A DNA stretch of 64,000 bases. It comes from Spirochaetota bacterium (GTDB lineage: Bacteria; Spirochaetota; GWB1-36-13; JAKPDD01). Positions 45,155-54,646 of the stretch are shown piece by piece; the first letter of the stretch is position 1; every line of letters begins with the position of its first letter. The translations under genes and the position numbers were made by a program. The notes below the pieces were generated by a model. The model searched no databases. It was given only the letters and a program-made list of their open reading frames with translations, and was not told the DNA's origin. The stretch spans positions 78,377 to 142,376 of the forward strand of contig JAKPDD010000032.1 of assembly GCA_029552945.1 (NCBI GenBank), written 5' to 3'.

Positions 45155-45817
45155 TATTTTGATACTCTCTATTTTCCCCATTACTTTTTTATAATAGAAA
45201 TCAAACTCTTTATCATCAAGGCCTGAACCTAAAAATATAGACTTATATTCTTCAAAAGATGAATAAATATCTGAATATGTGTGGCTATCTGACCCAACTA
45301 TTAAAGGAGCTGAATACTTTTGAGCAAGTCTTGCAACATGTCCATTTGTAAGAGAGTGACCTTTTCTTTTTGTAAGTTCTAAAAAAACATTATTTTTAGA
45401 CGCAAGTTTAACATCCTCATCACTTATAAACCCTGGATGAGCTAATATATCAACACACGAGTCTATTGCTGCCCTATTTGTACCTTTTTCCACAGGTTCA
45501 ATTATTGTCTCCCCATGAACTATTACATATTCAGCACCTTTTTCTCTAATTTTATAAACTAACTTCTCAATAAGTGATGGTTTAACATGCGTTATCTCAA
45601 CACCAATAAAAACATTTATATCATCATATGAGTTTAAAAACTCCTTTGCTCCCAATAGCTTATTAAGGATCTCATCATAATTTGTAAAGTCAACATGGTC
45701 TGATATACCAACAACAGAGTAACCTTTAAATCTTGCTGACTGAACAAGTTCATTTGGTATAAGTTCACCATCACTAAAAAATGTATGATTATGCAAATCT
45801 ATTATACGTCTTTCCAT
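45149..45817 (-). CDS. PHP-domain phosphoesterase
   Basis: A 222-residue metal-dependent hydrolase: DLHNHTFFSDGE (His9, His11), GISDHVDF, VHGETIIEP, LAHPGFIS and GSDSHTYSD supply the metal ligands of the PHP fold. Relatives include histidinol phosphatases and nucleotide phosphoesterases; the substrate is not clear. It overlaps the start of its neighbour, the lytic transglycosylase, by 16 bases, so the two are co-transcribed. Confidence 0.87.
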   Translation of the reverse strand: MERRIIDLHNHTFFSDGELIPNELVQSARFKGYSVVGISDHVDFTNYDEILNKLLGAKEFLNSYDDINVFIGVEITHVKPSLIEKLVYKIREKGAEYVIVHGETIIEPVEKGTNRAAIDSCVDILAHPGFISDEDVKLASKNNVFLELTKRKGHSLTNGHVARLAQKYSAPLIVGSDSHTYSDIYSSFEEYKSIFLGSGLDDKEFDFYYKKVMGKIESIKIL

Positions 45818-46383
45818 TTTTCAACTCTCTTTAATATATCATTAACATACCTATAATTTCTTCTTCCATTAAAATACATACTTACCGAAAGATTATATAT
45901 ATGTAAAGCTTTTTCCCAATTCTGTCCCATAAAGTCATACATTGCTTTAAGGTGCATTACCCCAAGATTTATATTCACTTTTTGATCATAGAGATAAAAT
46001 GAATTATTTCTTAAAATCTTATAAAGATCTTTATCAACTCTCTCCGTGATATAATATGCTGTAACAGGCATAAGCTGCATAAGCCCTGTTGCACCTAGAT
46101 AAGATTTAGCAAACTTATATCCTGAAGATTCAGAAATTATTACTGAAGTAACTATAAGTGGGTCAATATTTTCTTTCTTCGATATCTTTAAAACAGTACT
46201 TGCTATACTATAAGAGTTCAAAACTTTGTATACTATAATATCATTTTTATCTAGTAAATATCCATTTAAAAACATAGGTGAAATAAAAAATAGGATAAGA
46301 ACTCTTATTTTTTTGATATTTAAAATATTTACTATAATACTTAAAAGTGATTTAAAATAAAAAGAAAAATTCTTTCTTAACAT
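45802..46383 (-). CDS. Lytic transglycosylase (SLT domain)
   Basis: A 193-residue peptidoglycan lyase. It has a basic N-terminus and a hydrophobic export segment (about 27-42). The SLT domain carries catalytic Glu85 in ISESSGY, the GATGLMQLMP motif (97-106) and NINLGVMHLK. The usual AYNAG motif is altered to IYNLSVSMYF, so the cleft differs somewhat. No clear lipobox is present. An AGGG site precedes the start. It would act on the murein sacculus in the periplasm. Confidence 0.87.
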   Translation of the reverse strand: MLRKNFSFYFKSLLSIIVNILNIKKIRVLILFFISPMFLNGYLLDKNDIIVYKVLNSYSIASTVLKISKKENIDPLIVTSVIISESSGYKFAKSYLGATGLMQLMPVTAYYITERVDKDLYKILRNNSFYLYDQKVNINLGVMHLKAMYDFMGQNWEKALHIYNLSVSMYFNGRRNYRYVNDILKRVEKWKDV

Positions 46384-46454
46384 AAAAGTACCCTAAAAAA
46401 TTATAATAATAAGTATTAAAAGTAAAAAATATATAGCAAATAAAATACCAAATT

Positions 46455-48686
46455 TTACTTTATTGCATTCTCAAAACCATTTTCATAAATATTTTTTAAT
46501 TCATCTAAATTGAAAAACTCTCTATTCTCATTATTTTCATTAACCAGGCATATTTCTATTTTTTTATCCTCTGATATATTGCCAATAATTTCAAAATCAA
46601 CCCCATTTTTTATTGCAAGTCTTTTTATCTTTTCCACTTTATTAGCTTTAGCACCAACAATAAAACAGCTTTGAGTTTCACCAAAAAGTGTAGCTATATT
46701 TCCCTTCAGTCTTAACTTACCACCTACATTCCCTCTTATACAACCTTTTATAAAACTTATCCCTACCCCACCAAGGTTTACACTATCAACTGATGTTACA
46801 AAACCTTTATTTATAATCTCTAAAACTAATTCTTGAACTTTTTTCTCATAATCAAGATCAATATCAGGACATTTATTCCCCAGTTTATTAAAAAAAAGTT
46901 TAGCAAACTCACTCCCGTCTATTCTCTCTGTTTTTTTACCTAAAAGAATTATTATTGTATCTTTTTTAAAGTCTGGTTTTACAACCTTTGAAACATCTTT
47001 TATCAGTCCAACCATACCTATAACAGGTGTAGGATAAATTGAACCTAATTCCCCTTCATTATAAAGCGAAGCATTTCCTCCAGTAACAGGAGTATTTAGT
47101 ACTGTACATGCTTTTTTCATCCCCTCAATAGTATAATAAAGCTGGTAATAGACATCAAGGTCTTCTGGATTACCAAAATTAAGACAGTTTGTTATTGCTA
47201 CAGGCTCTGCCCCAACAGAAATAACATCTCTTGCAGCCTCCGCTACTGCTATCATAGCACCTTTTTCAGGGTCAAGGTAACAATATCTTGGATTAGCTGT
47301 AGTAGTGAGTGCAATACCTTTTTCGCCTTTACAAAAAATTTTATTTATAAAATTTTTAAACTTACTGCCACTAAAAACCCTTATAACACCTACTCCTTCA
47401 CCTGGCTTAACCACAGTAGAATCACCTATCATATGGTCATACTGTTGATATATCCATTTCTTAGAGGCAATATTAGGAGAAGAAAGCATTTTAATTAAAG
47501 CATCCTTAATACTGATTGAATAAAAATTATCCGGAAGAGGTTCCAGTTTAGAAAAATATGAAGGTTTAGGTAAAACCTCTCTTTTATATAATGGGACCTT
47601 TTCAACTATTGAATCTAATGGGAGATTAACAACAACCTCTTTATTGTAAGTAACTTTAAATACTTTTTCTTCTATAAGTTCACCTACTATAACACCATTT
47701 AAATCCCATTTTTCAAGGATCTTTTTTACTTTTTCCCAGTTTGAAGGATTTATTAAGGCAAGCATCCTCTCCTGGGATTCAGACAAAAGCATCTCATAAG
47801 GTGTTATATCAGAAACTCTTTTTGGTATAGAATCAAGATTTAAAACAACGCCTAAATTACCTTTTGTTGCCATTTCAGTTGAAGCACTCGTAAGTCCTGC
47901 AGCCCCCATATCCTGAGCTGCTATTATAAGGTCTTTTTCAATAAGCTCTAAAGTAGCCTCTAAAAGAAGTTTTTCAAGGAAAGGATTACCAACCTGAATA
48001 GCTGACCTTGGTCCTTCATCATCAAGTTTAGCAGAAGCAAAACTTGCACCATGAACACCATCTCTTCCTGTTGTTGCACCATAATATACAAGAACATTGC
48101 CAATACCAGTTGCCTTTGAGGTTACAATCTTCTTTTTCCTTGCATAACCAACACACATAGCATTAACAAGTATATTTTGGTTATATATGTCTTCAAAAAA
48201 TGTATCTCCACCAACATTCGGAATACCAACACAATTGCCATAATCACCTATTCCCCTTACAACGCCATCAACTAGGTGTTTGGTCCTTGATAAAGATGGA
48301 TCACCAAACTTCAAAGAATCAAGTATAGCAATAGGTCTTGCCCCCATTGTAAACACATCCCTTAATATACCACCAACACCTGTTGCAGCACCTTGATAAG
48401 GTTCAACTGATGAAGGATGGTTGTGAGATTCTATTTTAAATACTATAAAATCACCATCCCCTATATCAATAACACCAGCATTCTCTCCAGGTCCAAAAAC
48501 AACTCTTTTACCTTTTGTCGGTAAATTCTTTAGTAAAAGTTTTGTATTTTTATATCCACAGTGTTCACTCCACATTGCTGAAAAAACACCAATTTCATTA
48601 ATATTTGGCTCTCTACCTATATAATCACAGATAAGTTTATATTCATATTCACTTATTTTATGCTGTTTTAATATATCATTATTCAT
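46455..48686 (-). CDS. purL: Phosphoribosylformylglycinamidine synthase subunit PurL
   Basis: ATP-dependent amidation step of purine synthesis, working with PurQ and PurS. At 743 residues it is the short (Bacillus-type) form without a glutaminase domain. EHCGYKNT (41-48), the catalytic-site HNHPS (88-92), GVGGILRDVFTMGA and the second AIRS-like half with TGGNASLYNE are all intact. PurQ and PurS genes are not in this window. A 150-base A/T-rich spacer separates it from the diguanylate cyclase gene. Confidence 0.97.
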   Translation of the reverse strand: MNNDILKQHKISEYEYKLICDYIGREPNINEIGVFSAMWSEHCGYKNTKLLLKNLPTKGKRVVFGPGENAGVIDIGDGDFIVFKIESHNHPSSVEPYQGAATGVGGILRDVFTMGARPIAILDSLKFGDPSLSRTKHLVDGVVRGIGDYGNCVGIPNVGGDTFFEDIYNQNILVNAMCVGYARKKKIVTSKATGIGNVLVYYGATTGRDGVHGASFASAKLDDEGPRSAIQVGNPFLEKLLLEATLELIEKDLIIAAQDMGAAGLTSASTEMATKGNLGVVLNLDSIPKRVSDITPYEMLLSESQERMLALINPSNWEKVKKILEKWDLNGVIVGELIEEKVFKVTYNKEVVVNLPLDSIVEKVPLYKREVLPKPSYFSKLEPLPDNFYSISIKDALIKMLSSPNIASKKWIYQQYDHMIGDSTVVKPGEGVGVIRVFSGSKFKNFINKIFCKGEKGIALTTTANPRYCYLDPEKGAMIAVAEAARDVISVGAEPVAITNCLNFGNPEDLDVYYQLYYTIEGMKKACTVLNTPVTGGNASLYNEGELGSIYPTPVIGMVGLIKDVSKVVKPDFKKDTIIILLGKKTERIDGSEFAKLFFNKLGNKCPDIDLDYEKKVQELVLEIINKGFVTSVDSVNLGGVGISFIKGCIRGNVGGKLRLKGNIATLFGETQSCFIVGAKANKVEKIKRLAIKNGVDFEIIGNISEDKKIEICLVNENNENREFFNLDELKNIYENGFENAIK

Positions 48687-48840
48687 GATAATTACCTCTT
48701 CTGATTTTTAATTAGAAAAAAACTAATTTAAATTTATTGAACTTTCTGTCTTTTATGAGATTATAAATATAAAATGTTATTGTTTTAGAAATTTAAATAA
48801 AAAAATTTACGATTAAAATTAATTCAATAAAAAAATTTTT

Positions 48841-49959
48841 TTAATGACCCTCCTCTTTTTCCTCTCTCATTTTATCTAATTTTTTATTTATATCATCAGA
48901 ATACAATGTTGCTCTATTCCTTCCGCTCCTTTTTGAATAATATAAGGCAATATCAGCGATCTCAACAAAGTCGGTAAGTGTAAAATCCTTTTTATCTTTT
49001 GGAAACTCAGCAACACCACAACTTATAGTAACAAAGAGTGGTTTATCTTGACCTGGATATGGGTGTTTTTCTATTCTTTTTCTTATTTTTTCAGCAACAA
49101 TAAATGCATCATCAATAGAAGTTTCAGGTAATATAACACCAAACTCTTCTCCACCATATCTTGCAGGTATATCAGATCCTCTTACAGACTCTTTTATTAT
49201 TTTAGCTGTCTCCTTAAGGACTATATCCCCCTGTTGGTGTCCATAAGTATCGTTAAAACTTTTAAAATGGTCAATATCAAACATCATTAGTGAAAGTTTA
49301 CTGTTATATCTTTTACATCTCTCTATCTCTTCTATTAACCTGTTTTTAAAATACTGGTGGTTATAGAGTTTTGTCATTCTATCCATTATAGCCATTTCAA
49401 AAAGCTTAGCATTTTCTATTGATATTGCTGAAAGTTCTGCAAATTGGTAAATATATGTTATTTCATCATTATTAAATTTCTCACCATCAAGTTTTTTCCC
49501 CAGAATTAGAAAACCATAAAGACCATTTTTACCCCATAAAGGAGATATTATCTCAGGGTTAAGTTGCTCAATATTAGCAAGTTCTATAGGGTCCTCTATA
49601 CTATTTTTAATAGAATTAAAAAAAACAGCAGCCCTTAATCTATTGGAATCTGAATTAAAAATCTTAAAAATATAACTATTTTTTGAAATAGTTATCCCAA
49701 AATATTCCTTTTCAAGCCCTATTGATAGTTTATCTCTAAAAATAAAATTATCGGCATCCTCAAGAACAAATATAGTTGCATTCTGAATTAAAAACTGACC
49801 CTGGCATGAATAAAGAATTGTCTGGACAAGCTTGGCTTCCTCAAGAGTTGAGTTTATTATTTTAACTATTTCAAGTAGATTTCTTAATTTCATTATCTTA
49901 CGTTCATATTGATCAAAAAAAGCACTGAAATCACCAAAATGCTTTGCTACATCATCCAT
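48841..49959 (-). CDS. GAF-GGDEF diguanylate cyclase
   Basis: Makes the second messenger c-di-GMP from two GTP. Of 372 residues, about 25-185 form a GAF-like sensor (LWGKNGLYGFLILGKK) and 190-360 the GGDEF domain with FDIDHFKSFNDTYGHQQGD. The active site is GGEEF (269-273). An inhibitory-site RGSD lies at 260-263, five residues upstream, so product inhibition is expected. The enzyme is probably active. A c-di-GMP receptor candidate (PilZ) lies 1.8 kb upstream on the same strand. Confidence 0.94.
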   Translation of the reverse strand: MDDVAKHFGDFSAFFDQYERKIMKLRNLLEIVKIINSTLEEAKLVQTILYSCQGQFLIQNATIFVLEDADNFIFRDKLSIGLEKEYFGITISKNSYIFKIFNSDSNRLRAAVFFNSIKNSIEDPIELANIEQLNPEIISPLWGKNGLYGFLILGKKLDGEKFNNDEITYIYQFAELSAISIENAKLFEMAIMDRMTKLYNHQYFKNRLIEEIERCKRYNSKLSLMMFDIDHFKSFNDTYGHQQGDIVLKETAKIIKESVRGSDIPARYGGEEFGVILPETSIDDAFIVAEKIRKRIEKHPYPGQDKPLFVTISCGVAEFPKDKKDFTLTDFVEIADIALYYSKRSGRNRATLYSDDINKKLDKMREEKEEGH

Positions 49960-49996
49960 AATTTCCGCCTTTAATTTCTTTACTTTTTTCTATTAA

Positions 49997-50027
49997 ATAG
50001 TAAAACAATAATTAAATTATTTGTCAA
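49997..50027 (-). promoter_or_regulatory. Putative promoter of the diguanylate cyclase gene
   Basis: On the minus strand a perfect TTGACA overlaps the proS stop codon and is followed after 19 bases by TACTAT (or after 17 by TTTACT). It suggests the cyclase is transcribed separately from the proS operon. Confidence 0.4.
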
Positions 50028-51766
50028 ACCATTTTTGAAATGCTATCTAACTTTTGTTTTATCTCTTTTTCTTTTATCTCTATTATCTTTTTTATCTCAT
50101 AAATAACTGTATTCTCATTAACCTCATAATTTCCTGAACCATCTCTTAATTTTATCTCAATAACACCATTTTTAACCCAATTCTTACCTATGGTTACCCT
50201 TATAGGTATACCAATAAGATCAGCATCATTAAACTTAATGCCAGGGCTTAACTGTCTGTCATCAATTAATGTGTCTATCCCTTCATTTAGTAAATTGTTA
50301 TATATTTTATCGGCTATTTCATAGCAATTCTCAACAAGAGGTATTACTATAACCTTAAAAGGGGCTATAGTTATAGGCCAGATTATACCATATTCATCGC
50401 TAGACTGCTCTATAACTGTTGCTAAAGTCCTATCTATACCAATACCATAACAACCCATTATAGGTTTAACTTTATTACCATTTTCATCTAAGAACTCTAT
50501 ATTCATATCATTACTATATTTATAACCCAATTTAAATATATGCCCAACCTCTATACCTTTAAAAGACTTTAAAGGAGTTTTACAGTTTATACATAGATCG
50601 TTCTCTTTCGTTAAACTTATATCAATATACTTTTCAACTTTAAAGTCCTTTTCAGGTGTTACATTTTTTATGTGATAATCTTTTTTATTTGCACCTGTAA
50701 TACCATTTACAATATATTTTACAGATTCATCTGCAATAATTCTCAAATTACTTATACCTACAGGTCCTACAAAGCCTATCTCAGATCCTATTTTACGAAC
50801 AGTTTCCTCATCAGCAAGAGATATAGGTTTGCCCCCAATAGCATTTGAAAGTTTAACTTCATTAATCTCGAGGTCTCCTCTAATTAAAGCAAGAATATTT
50901 TCACCATCTTCAGTTTTATAAACCAAAGATTTTATAAACTTTTGGGGTGATACTTTGAAAAAATCTATTAATTCTTCTATTGTTTTTACTGATGGTGTAT
51001 AAACCTGCTCAATATTTTTAAGCTCTTCATTCGATTTTACATACTCTTTATACGATATTGCTCTTTCTGAATTTGCAACATACCCACATTTTAAACACTC
51101 AATTATAGTCTCTTCTCCAATAGTACTCCGTACCATAAACTCTTCACTCTCTTTTCCACCCATTGCACCAGAATCAGCCATAACAGGAACAGTGTCTAAT
51201 CCACATCTTATAAAAAATCTTCTATAAGCAATCCTCATATCCTGATAAGTTTTATCAAGGTCCTCAGAATCTCTATGATAAGAATATGCATCTTTCATTA
51301 TAAACTCTCTTCCTCTCATTACTCCAAATCTAGGCCTTATCTCATCCCTGAATTTTTTATAAACCTGATAAACTATAAGTGGAAGTTGCCTATAAGAATT
51401 AAGATATCTTCTTATGATATCAGAAAAAACCTCTTCATGAGTCGGTCCTAATATATATTCCTGTCCATTTTTATCAATAGTCTTAAACATAAGATTCTTC
51501 ATAAGTTCATATCTGCCTGTTTCAACCCATAACTCTTTTTGAGTAAGTATTGGCAACAAAAACTCTTGAGCACCTATCCTATCCATTTCTTCTCTTATAA
51601 TGTCTATTATTTTTTTTATAGACCTGTAACCTATAGGTGAATATGCGTATATACCACTTGAAAGCCTTACAATAAGACCTGCTCTCATCATCAATATATG
51701 GCTTTTTACAGTTGCGTCCTTAGGAACCTCTTTAAGAGTATTGAAGTAAATCCTACTTATCCTCAT
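50024..51766 (-). CDS. proS: Prolyl-tRNA synthetase
   Basis: Charges tRNA-Pro. The 580-residue bacterial-type enzyme contains class II motifs (GYRSIKKIIDIIREEMDRIGAQE, LGPTHEEVF, RFGVMRGREFIMKDAYS) and a YbaK-like editing domain inserted at about 235-370. The C-terminal anticodon domain starts IAPFKVIVIPLV. The start is taken at the ATG 51764-51766, preceded by AAAGGAG at good distance; an upstream TTG would add nine residues. It overlaps the PilZ gene end by 14 bases. Confidence 0.96.
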   Translation of the reverse strand: MRISRIYFNTLKEVPKDATVKSHILMMRAGLIVRLSSGIYAYSPIGYRSIKKIIDIIREEMDRIGAQEFLLPILTQKELWVETGRYELMKNLMFKTIDKNGQEYILGPTHEEVFSDIIRRYLNSYRQLPLIVYQVYKKFRDEIRPRFGVMRGREFIMKDAYSYHRDSEDLDKTYQDMRIAYRRFFIRCGLDTVPVMADSGAMGGKESEEFMVRSTIGEETIIECLKCGYVANSERAISYKEYVKSNEELKNIEQVYTPSVKTIEELIDFFKVSPQKFIKSLVYKTEDGENILALIRGDLEINEVKLSNAIGGKPISLADEETVRKIGSEIGFVGPVGISNLRIIADESVKYIVNGITGANKKDYHIKNVTPEKDFKVEKYIDISLTKENDLCINCKTPLKSFKGIEVGHIFKLGYKYSNDMNIEFLDENGNKVKPIMGCYGIGIDRTLATVIEQSSDEYGIIWPITIAPFKVIVIPLVENCYEIADKIYNNLLNEGIDTLIDDRQLSPGIKFNDADLIGIPIRVTIGKNWVKNGVIEIKLRDGSGNYEVNENTVIYEIKKIIEIKEKEIKQKLDSISKMV

Positions 51767-52937
51767 CCTTGAACTCCTTTTTAATCTTTTCAATTTTTCC
51801 TAACATTATATCCTTTTGTATTATCTGATCTTTTATAGTTGAAGTAAATGAATCATAAGCTTCTATTATTTTTTCTTTTTCAAGGATCTCTTCTCGTGCT
51901 ATTTCAGATAACATTTCTCTTACTGATATTTCTCTATCTTTTTCTATAAGCTCATTTCTTACCAATTCCTCAAATAATTGATGCATCTGTATTATCCTAT
52001 CTCTCTCTGACATTTCATTATTGTATATTTCTTGTAACTTTTCATAAGCATTAATAAGATTATTTTTTTCAAGTAACTCTTTTCTGTAAACTTCCTGTAA
52101 CTGCTCATAAGCTTTTATAACCTGTTCTTTTTCTATTTGTTCTTCTCTCATAAGACTTGAAACATATTCTAAAGCCTTTATTGTTTCATCCTTCTGTCTT
52201 TTCTCAATATTTGCCATATCTAATGCCTTTTGAGTAGCTTCAAGTATCTTGTCTCTCTCCATTATCTCTTTTCTCATAAACTCTTGGAGCTTTTCATAAG
52301 CCTCTATTATTTCCTCTTTTTCTCTCATCTCATAATTCATCATATTGCCCACATTTTCAAATGCTTGAACAGTATTCTCAAGTTCTTTTAATTCTTCTCT
52401 ACCAAAATCATTAAGTTTATCAAGTGTTTTTATAAGCCTTTTAAATATATTTATCCTTTTAATAAGATCAACTACAGAGTTTGTTAATGGAACAACCCTT
52501 AAAAACGAGAATTGAGATAAAAGATTCTCAAGCTCAACTTCATTCATATTTTTTATATCTATTTTCTCAAGTTCATTTATATACTCTATAATCTCCTTTT
52601 CATCTTTATTCCAGAATGATAAAAAGTTTTTAAGATTTTCTTTATCTGTATCTGGTATGTCAATAAACTGAATACCAACTTTTTTAAGACTGTAATAATA
52701 GTTTTCTTTAGACCAGACTACTTTTGCTTTGTTTATTTTAATTGATTTAAAAGCTAAAAATCTTCCAAAGTCTATGATAAAAGAAATCTCTTTAAAGTCT
52801 ATCTCTGGATTAACAACAATACCAGCCCCTTCAAGTGAAATATCTTCAATAAATCCCTCTATATTACCATCTATTATAAGTCTTGGTTCAGGCATAAGTC
52901 TTCTCTGGATCTTCCTTTTATCATTATTAAATAGCAT
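51753..52937 (-). CDS. PilZ-domain protein with ten 21-residue coiled-coil repeats
   Basis: A 394-residue cytoplasmic protein. Residues 5-108 form a PilZ domain, with the basic motif KRKIQRR at the N-terminus and EDISLEGAGI (31-40), matching RxxxR...DxSxxG for c-di-GMP binding. A helical linker follows. From residue 182 to 391 the protein consists of ten consecutive units of exactly 21 residues (three heptads), consensus E-h-x-E-K-(D/E)-x-I-I-x-A-Y-E-x-L-Q-E. It would form a long continuous coiled coil. It overlaps tmk and proS in a tight operon. Function is unknown; it may be a c-di-GMP-controlled scaffold. Confidence 0.85.
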   Translation of the reverse strand: MLFNNDKRKIQRRLMPEPRLIIDGNIEGFIEDISLEGAGIVVNPEIDFKEISFIIDFGRFLAFKSIKINKAKVVWSKENYYYSLKKVGIQFIDIPDTDKENLKNFLSFWNKDEKEIIEYINELEKIDIKNMNEVELENLLSQFSFLRVVPLTNSVVDLIKRINIFKRLIKTLDKLNDFGREELKELENTVQAFENVGNMMNYEMREKEEIIEAYEKLQEFMRKEIMERDKILEATQKALDMANIEKRQKDETIKALEYVSSLMREEQIEKEQVIKAYEQLQEVYRKELLEKNNLINAYEKLQEIYNNEMSERDRIIQMHQLFEELVRNELIEKDREISVREMLSEIAREEILEKEKIIEAYDSFTSTIKDQIIQKDIMLGKIEKIKKEFKDEDK

Positions 52938-53520
52938 TATAGAACTCCTTCAATTTATTTAAAACCTCTTTTTTTATTTCATCTATACTCCTATTAGCAT
53001 CAATAAAATAAATATTCCACCCCTCTTTTTGCAAGAATTGAAAAGAAAATATATGTTTCTCATAAACTTTTTTTAAAACATCTATATCTTCATACAATTC
53101 AAGAGTTCCTTTTTGTTTTTTTTTCCTTTCCATACCAACTTCTGGAGATATATCAAGATAAAATACAATATCTGGTTTTATAAAGTTTTTATTAAGGTTG
53201 TAAAGGTCATTTATTTCAAAAGTAATACCTTGATAAGCAAGAGTAGATGGTATATATCTATCAAGAACAATACTTTTACCACTTTTTAAAAACTTATTTA
53301 TTTTATCCTGATGATTGGCTCTGTCTGCTATAAAAAGTTGTAAAAGTGTTATTGGATTTATAGGTTTATGTTCAGAAAGTATTCCCCTTATTATAATACC
53401 TATCTCTGAATCTGTTGGCTCTTTATCCCATTCAGAATTAATCTCTTTAGAAATCAACTTTGATATAGTAGTTGTACCACTACCATCTATACCTTCAAAA
53501 ACTATAAATAATGGTTTCAA
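52927..53520 (-). CDS. tmk: Thymidylate kinase
   Basis: Phosphorylates dTMP to dTDP. The 197-residue protein has the usual dTMP-kinase layout: P-loop FEGIDGSGTTTIS (8-20), VLDRYIPSTLAYQG with the DRY motif, and a LID-like basic stretch MERKKKQKGTLE. The P-loop lysine of GxxGxGKT is replaced by Thr (codon ACA), a notable change. It overlaps the downstream PilZ gene by 11 bases and the upstream pseudouridine synthase gene by 4. Confidence 0.93.
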   Translation of the reverse strand: MKPLFIVFEGIDGSGTTTISKLISKEINSEWDKEPTDSEIGIIIRGILSEHKPINPITLLQLFIADRANHQDKINKFLKSGKSIVLDRYIPSTLAYQGITFEINDLYNLNKNFIKPDIVFYLDISPEVGMERKKKQKGTLELYEDIDVLKKVYEKHIFSFQFLQKEGWNIYFIDANRSIDEIKKEVLNKLKEFYNAI

Positions 53521-54224
53521 ACATTAGCTCCTATAAAGTTTTTCCTTAACTGATATATTAATGCTTTCATATCTTTCGGCAATACAGCATTAAAACAATA
53601 ATCAACACCCTTATACTTAAAAGATAATTTTGATGAATGAAGAGCAGTCCTGGATATTATTGGCTTTTCTTCATTTTTAGTTTTATACTTTTTCTTTATT
53701 TCTGAAAGATATAAAGGTTTTTTATAACCATATAAAGTATCACCAACAATAGGATAACCTAAAAAAGACAAATGAACTCTTATCTGATGTCTCCTCCCTG
53801 TATGAAGTATTACTTTTAATAAGGAAAATTGCCCGAAGCTTTCAATAACATCAACATTTGTTAATGCATATTTCCCATTTTCAGAAATCTTCATTCTGTT
53901 TCCACCATCTTCTATTGGATAGTTTATTTCCATCTTACCAGGAAAGTCACCATATACAACAGTTAAATACTCTTTATAAACCTCCCTATTCTCAAAAATA
54001 AGATTAAATATTTTATGAGATTCTAGACTCTTAGCAAAAATAACTAGGCCTGATGTATCTTTATCAAGTCTATGAACAGTATATAGATCTTGACCAATTT
54101 TACTTTCAAGTAAAGACTTTAAACAAAAATCATTTCTTGATTCTTTTATGGTTGATATACCTGCCGACTTATTTACAATAATAAACTCATCATTGTTTTC
54201 TATAAGACTGTAAAAATTAGTCAT
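53517..54224 (-). CDS. RluA-family pseudouridine synthase
   Basis: RNA-modifying enzyme of 235 residues. The catalytic motif HRLDKDTSGLVIFAK places Asp54 as nucleophile. GRRHQIRVHLSFLGYPIVGDTLYG is the RluA/RluC/RluD C-terminal block. No S4 RNA-binding domain precedes it, so it is the short type. The rRNA or tRNA target cannot be named. The gene lies between a response regulator and tmk in a compact operon. Confidence 0.92.
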   Translation of the reverse strand: MTNFYSLIENNDEFIIVNKSAGISTIKESRNDFCLKSLLESKIGQDLYTVHRLDKDTSGLVIFAKSLESHKIFNLIFENREVYKEYLTVVYGDFPGKMEINYPIEDGGNRMKISENGKYALTNVDVIESFGQFSLLKVILHTGRRHQIRVHLSFLGYPIVGDTLYGYKKPLYLSEIKKKYKTKNEEKPIISRTALHSSKLSFKYKGVDYCFNAVLPKDMKALIYQLRKNFIGANV

Positions 54225-54269
54225 ATTTTAGCCTTTAATAAAAATATACTAAAGTTATAATTATAATAA

Positions 54270-54629
54270 TTATTTTAAATATTTATTTATTTTTTTTACA
54301 AGCTCTTCAACATTTATAGGTTTAGGAATATATTCACAGGCACCAGCAGCAAGTATCTTTTCCTCATCCCCATCCATAGCATAAGCTGTTATTGCTATAA
54401 CCTTAGGTCTATTCTCTAATGTTTTCATAAAATCAAGCAACTCAATTCCATTTAATCCAGGCAAAGCTATATCAAGTAGTATTAAACTATAGTTATTTTT
54501 TATTATAAGTTCCTTTGCTACTAATCCATCTGTTGCATAATCATATTCTATATTGTTTTTCTCTGCTATTATTTTAAACAGTTTAAGATTTATTGGGTCA
54601 TCATCAACTATTAATATTTTTTTACTCAA
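54270..54629 (-). CDS. Single-domain response regulator (CheY/DivK-like)
   Basis: A 119-residue receiver domain with no output domain. Acidic pocket residues D9-D11 follow the first strand (LIVDDD), the phospho-acceptor is Asp53 in LILLDIALPG, Thr/Ala in AITAYA and Lys in PKPINVEEL complete the site. The text IALPGLNGIELL is close to DivK/phosphorelay receivers. It lies 17 bases after ilvE in the operon. The cognate kinase is not adjacent; three kinase genes lie elsewhere in the window. Confidence 0.94.
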   Translation of the reverse strand: MSKKILIVDDDPINLKLFKIIAEKNNIEYDYATDGLVAKELIIKNNYSLILLDIALPGLNGIELLDFMKTLENRPKVIAITAYAMDGDEEKILAAGACEYIPKPINVEELVKKINKYLK

Positions 54630-54646
54630 ATTATACCCCCATTAAA

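Noticed and set aside
51753..52390. Tandem DNA repeat or CRISPR-like array in the PilZ gene
   Set aside because: The 63-base periodicity exists at protein level only; DNA copies are too diverged and lie in an open frame.
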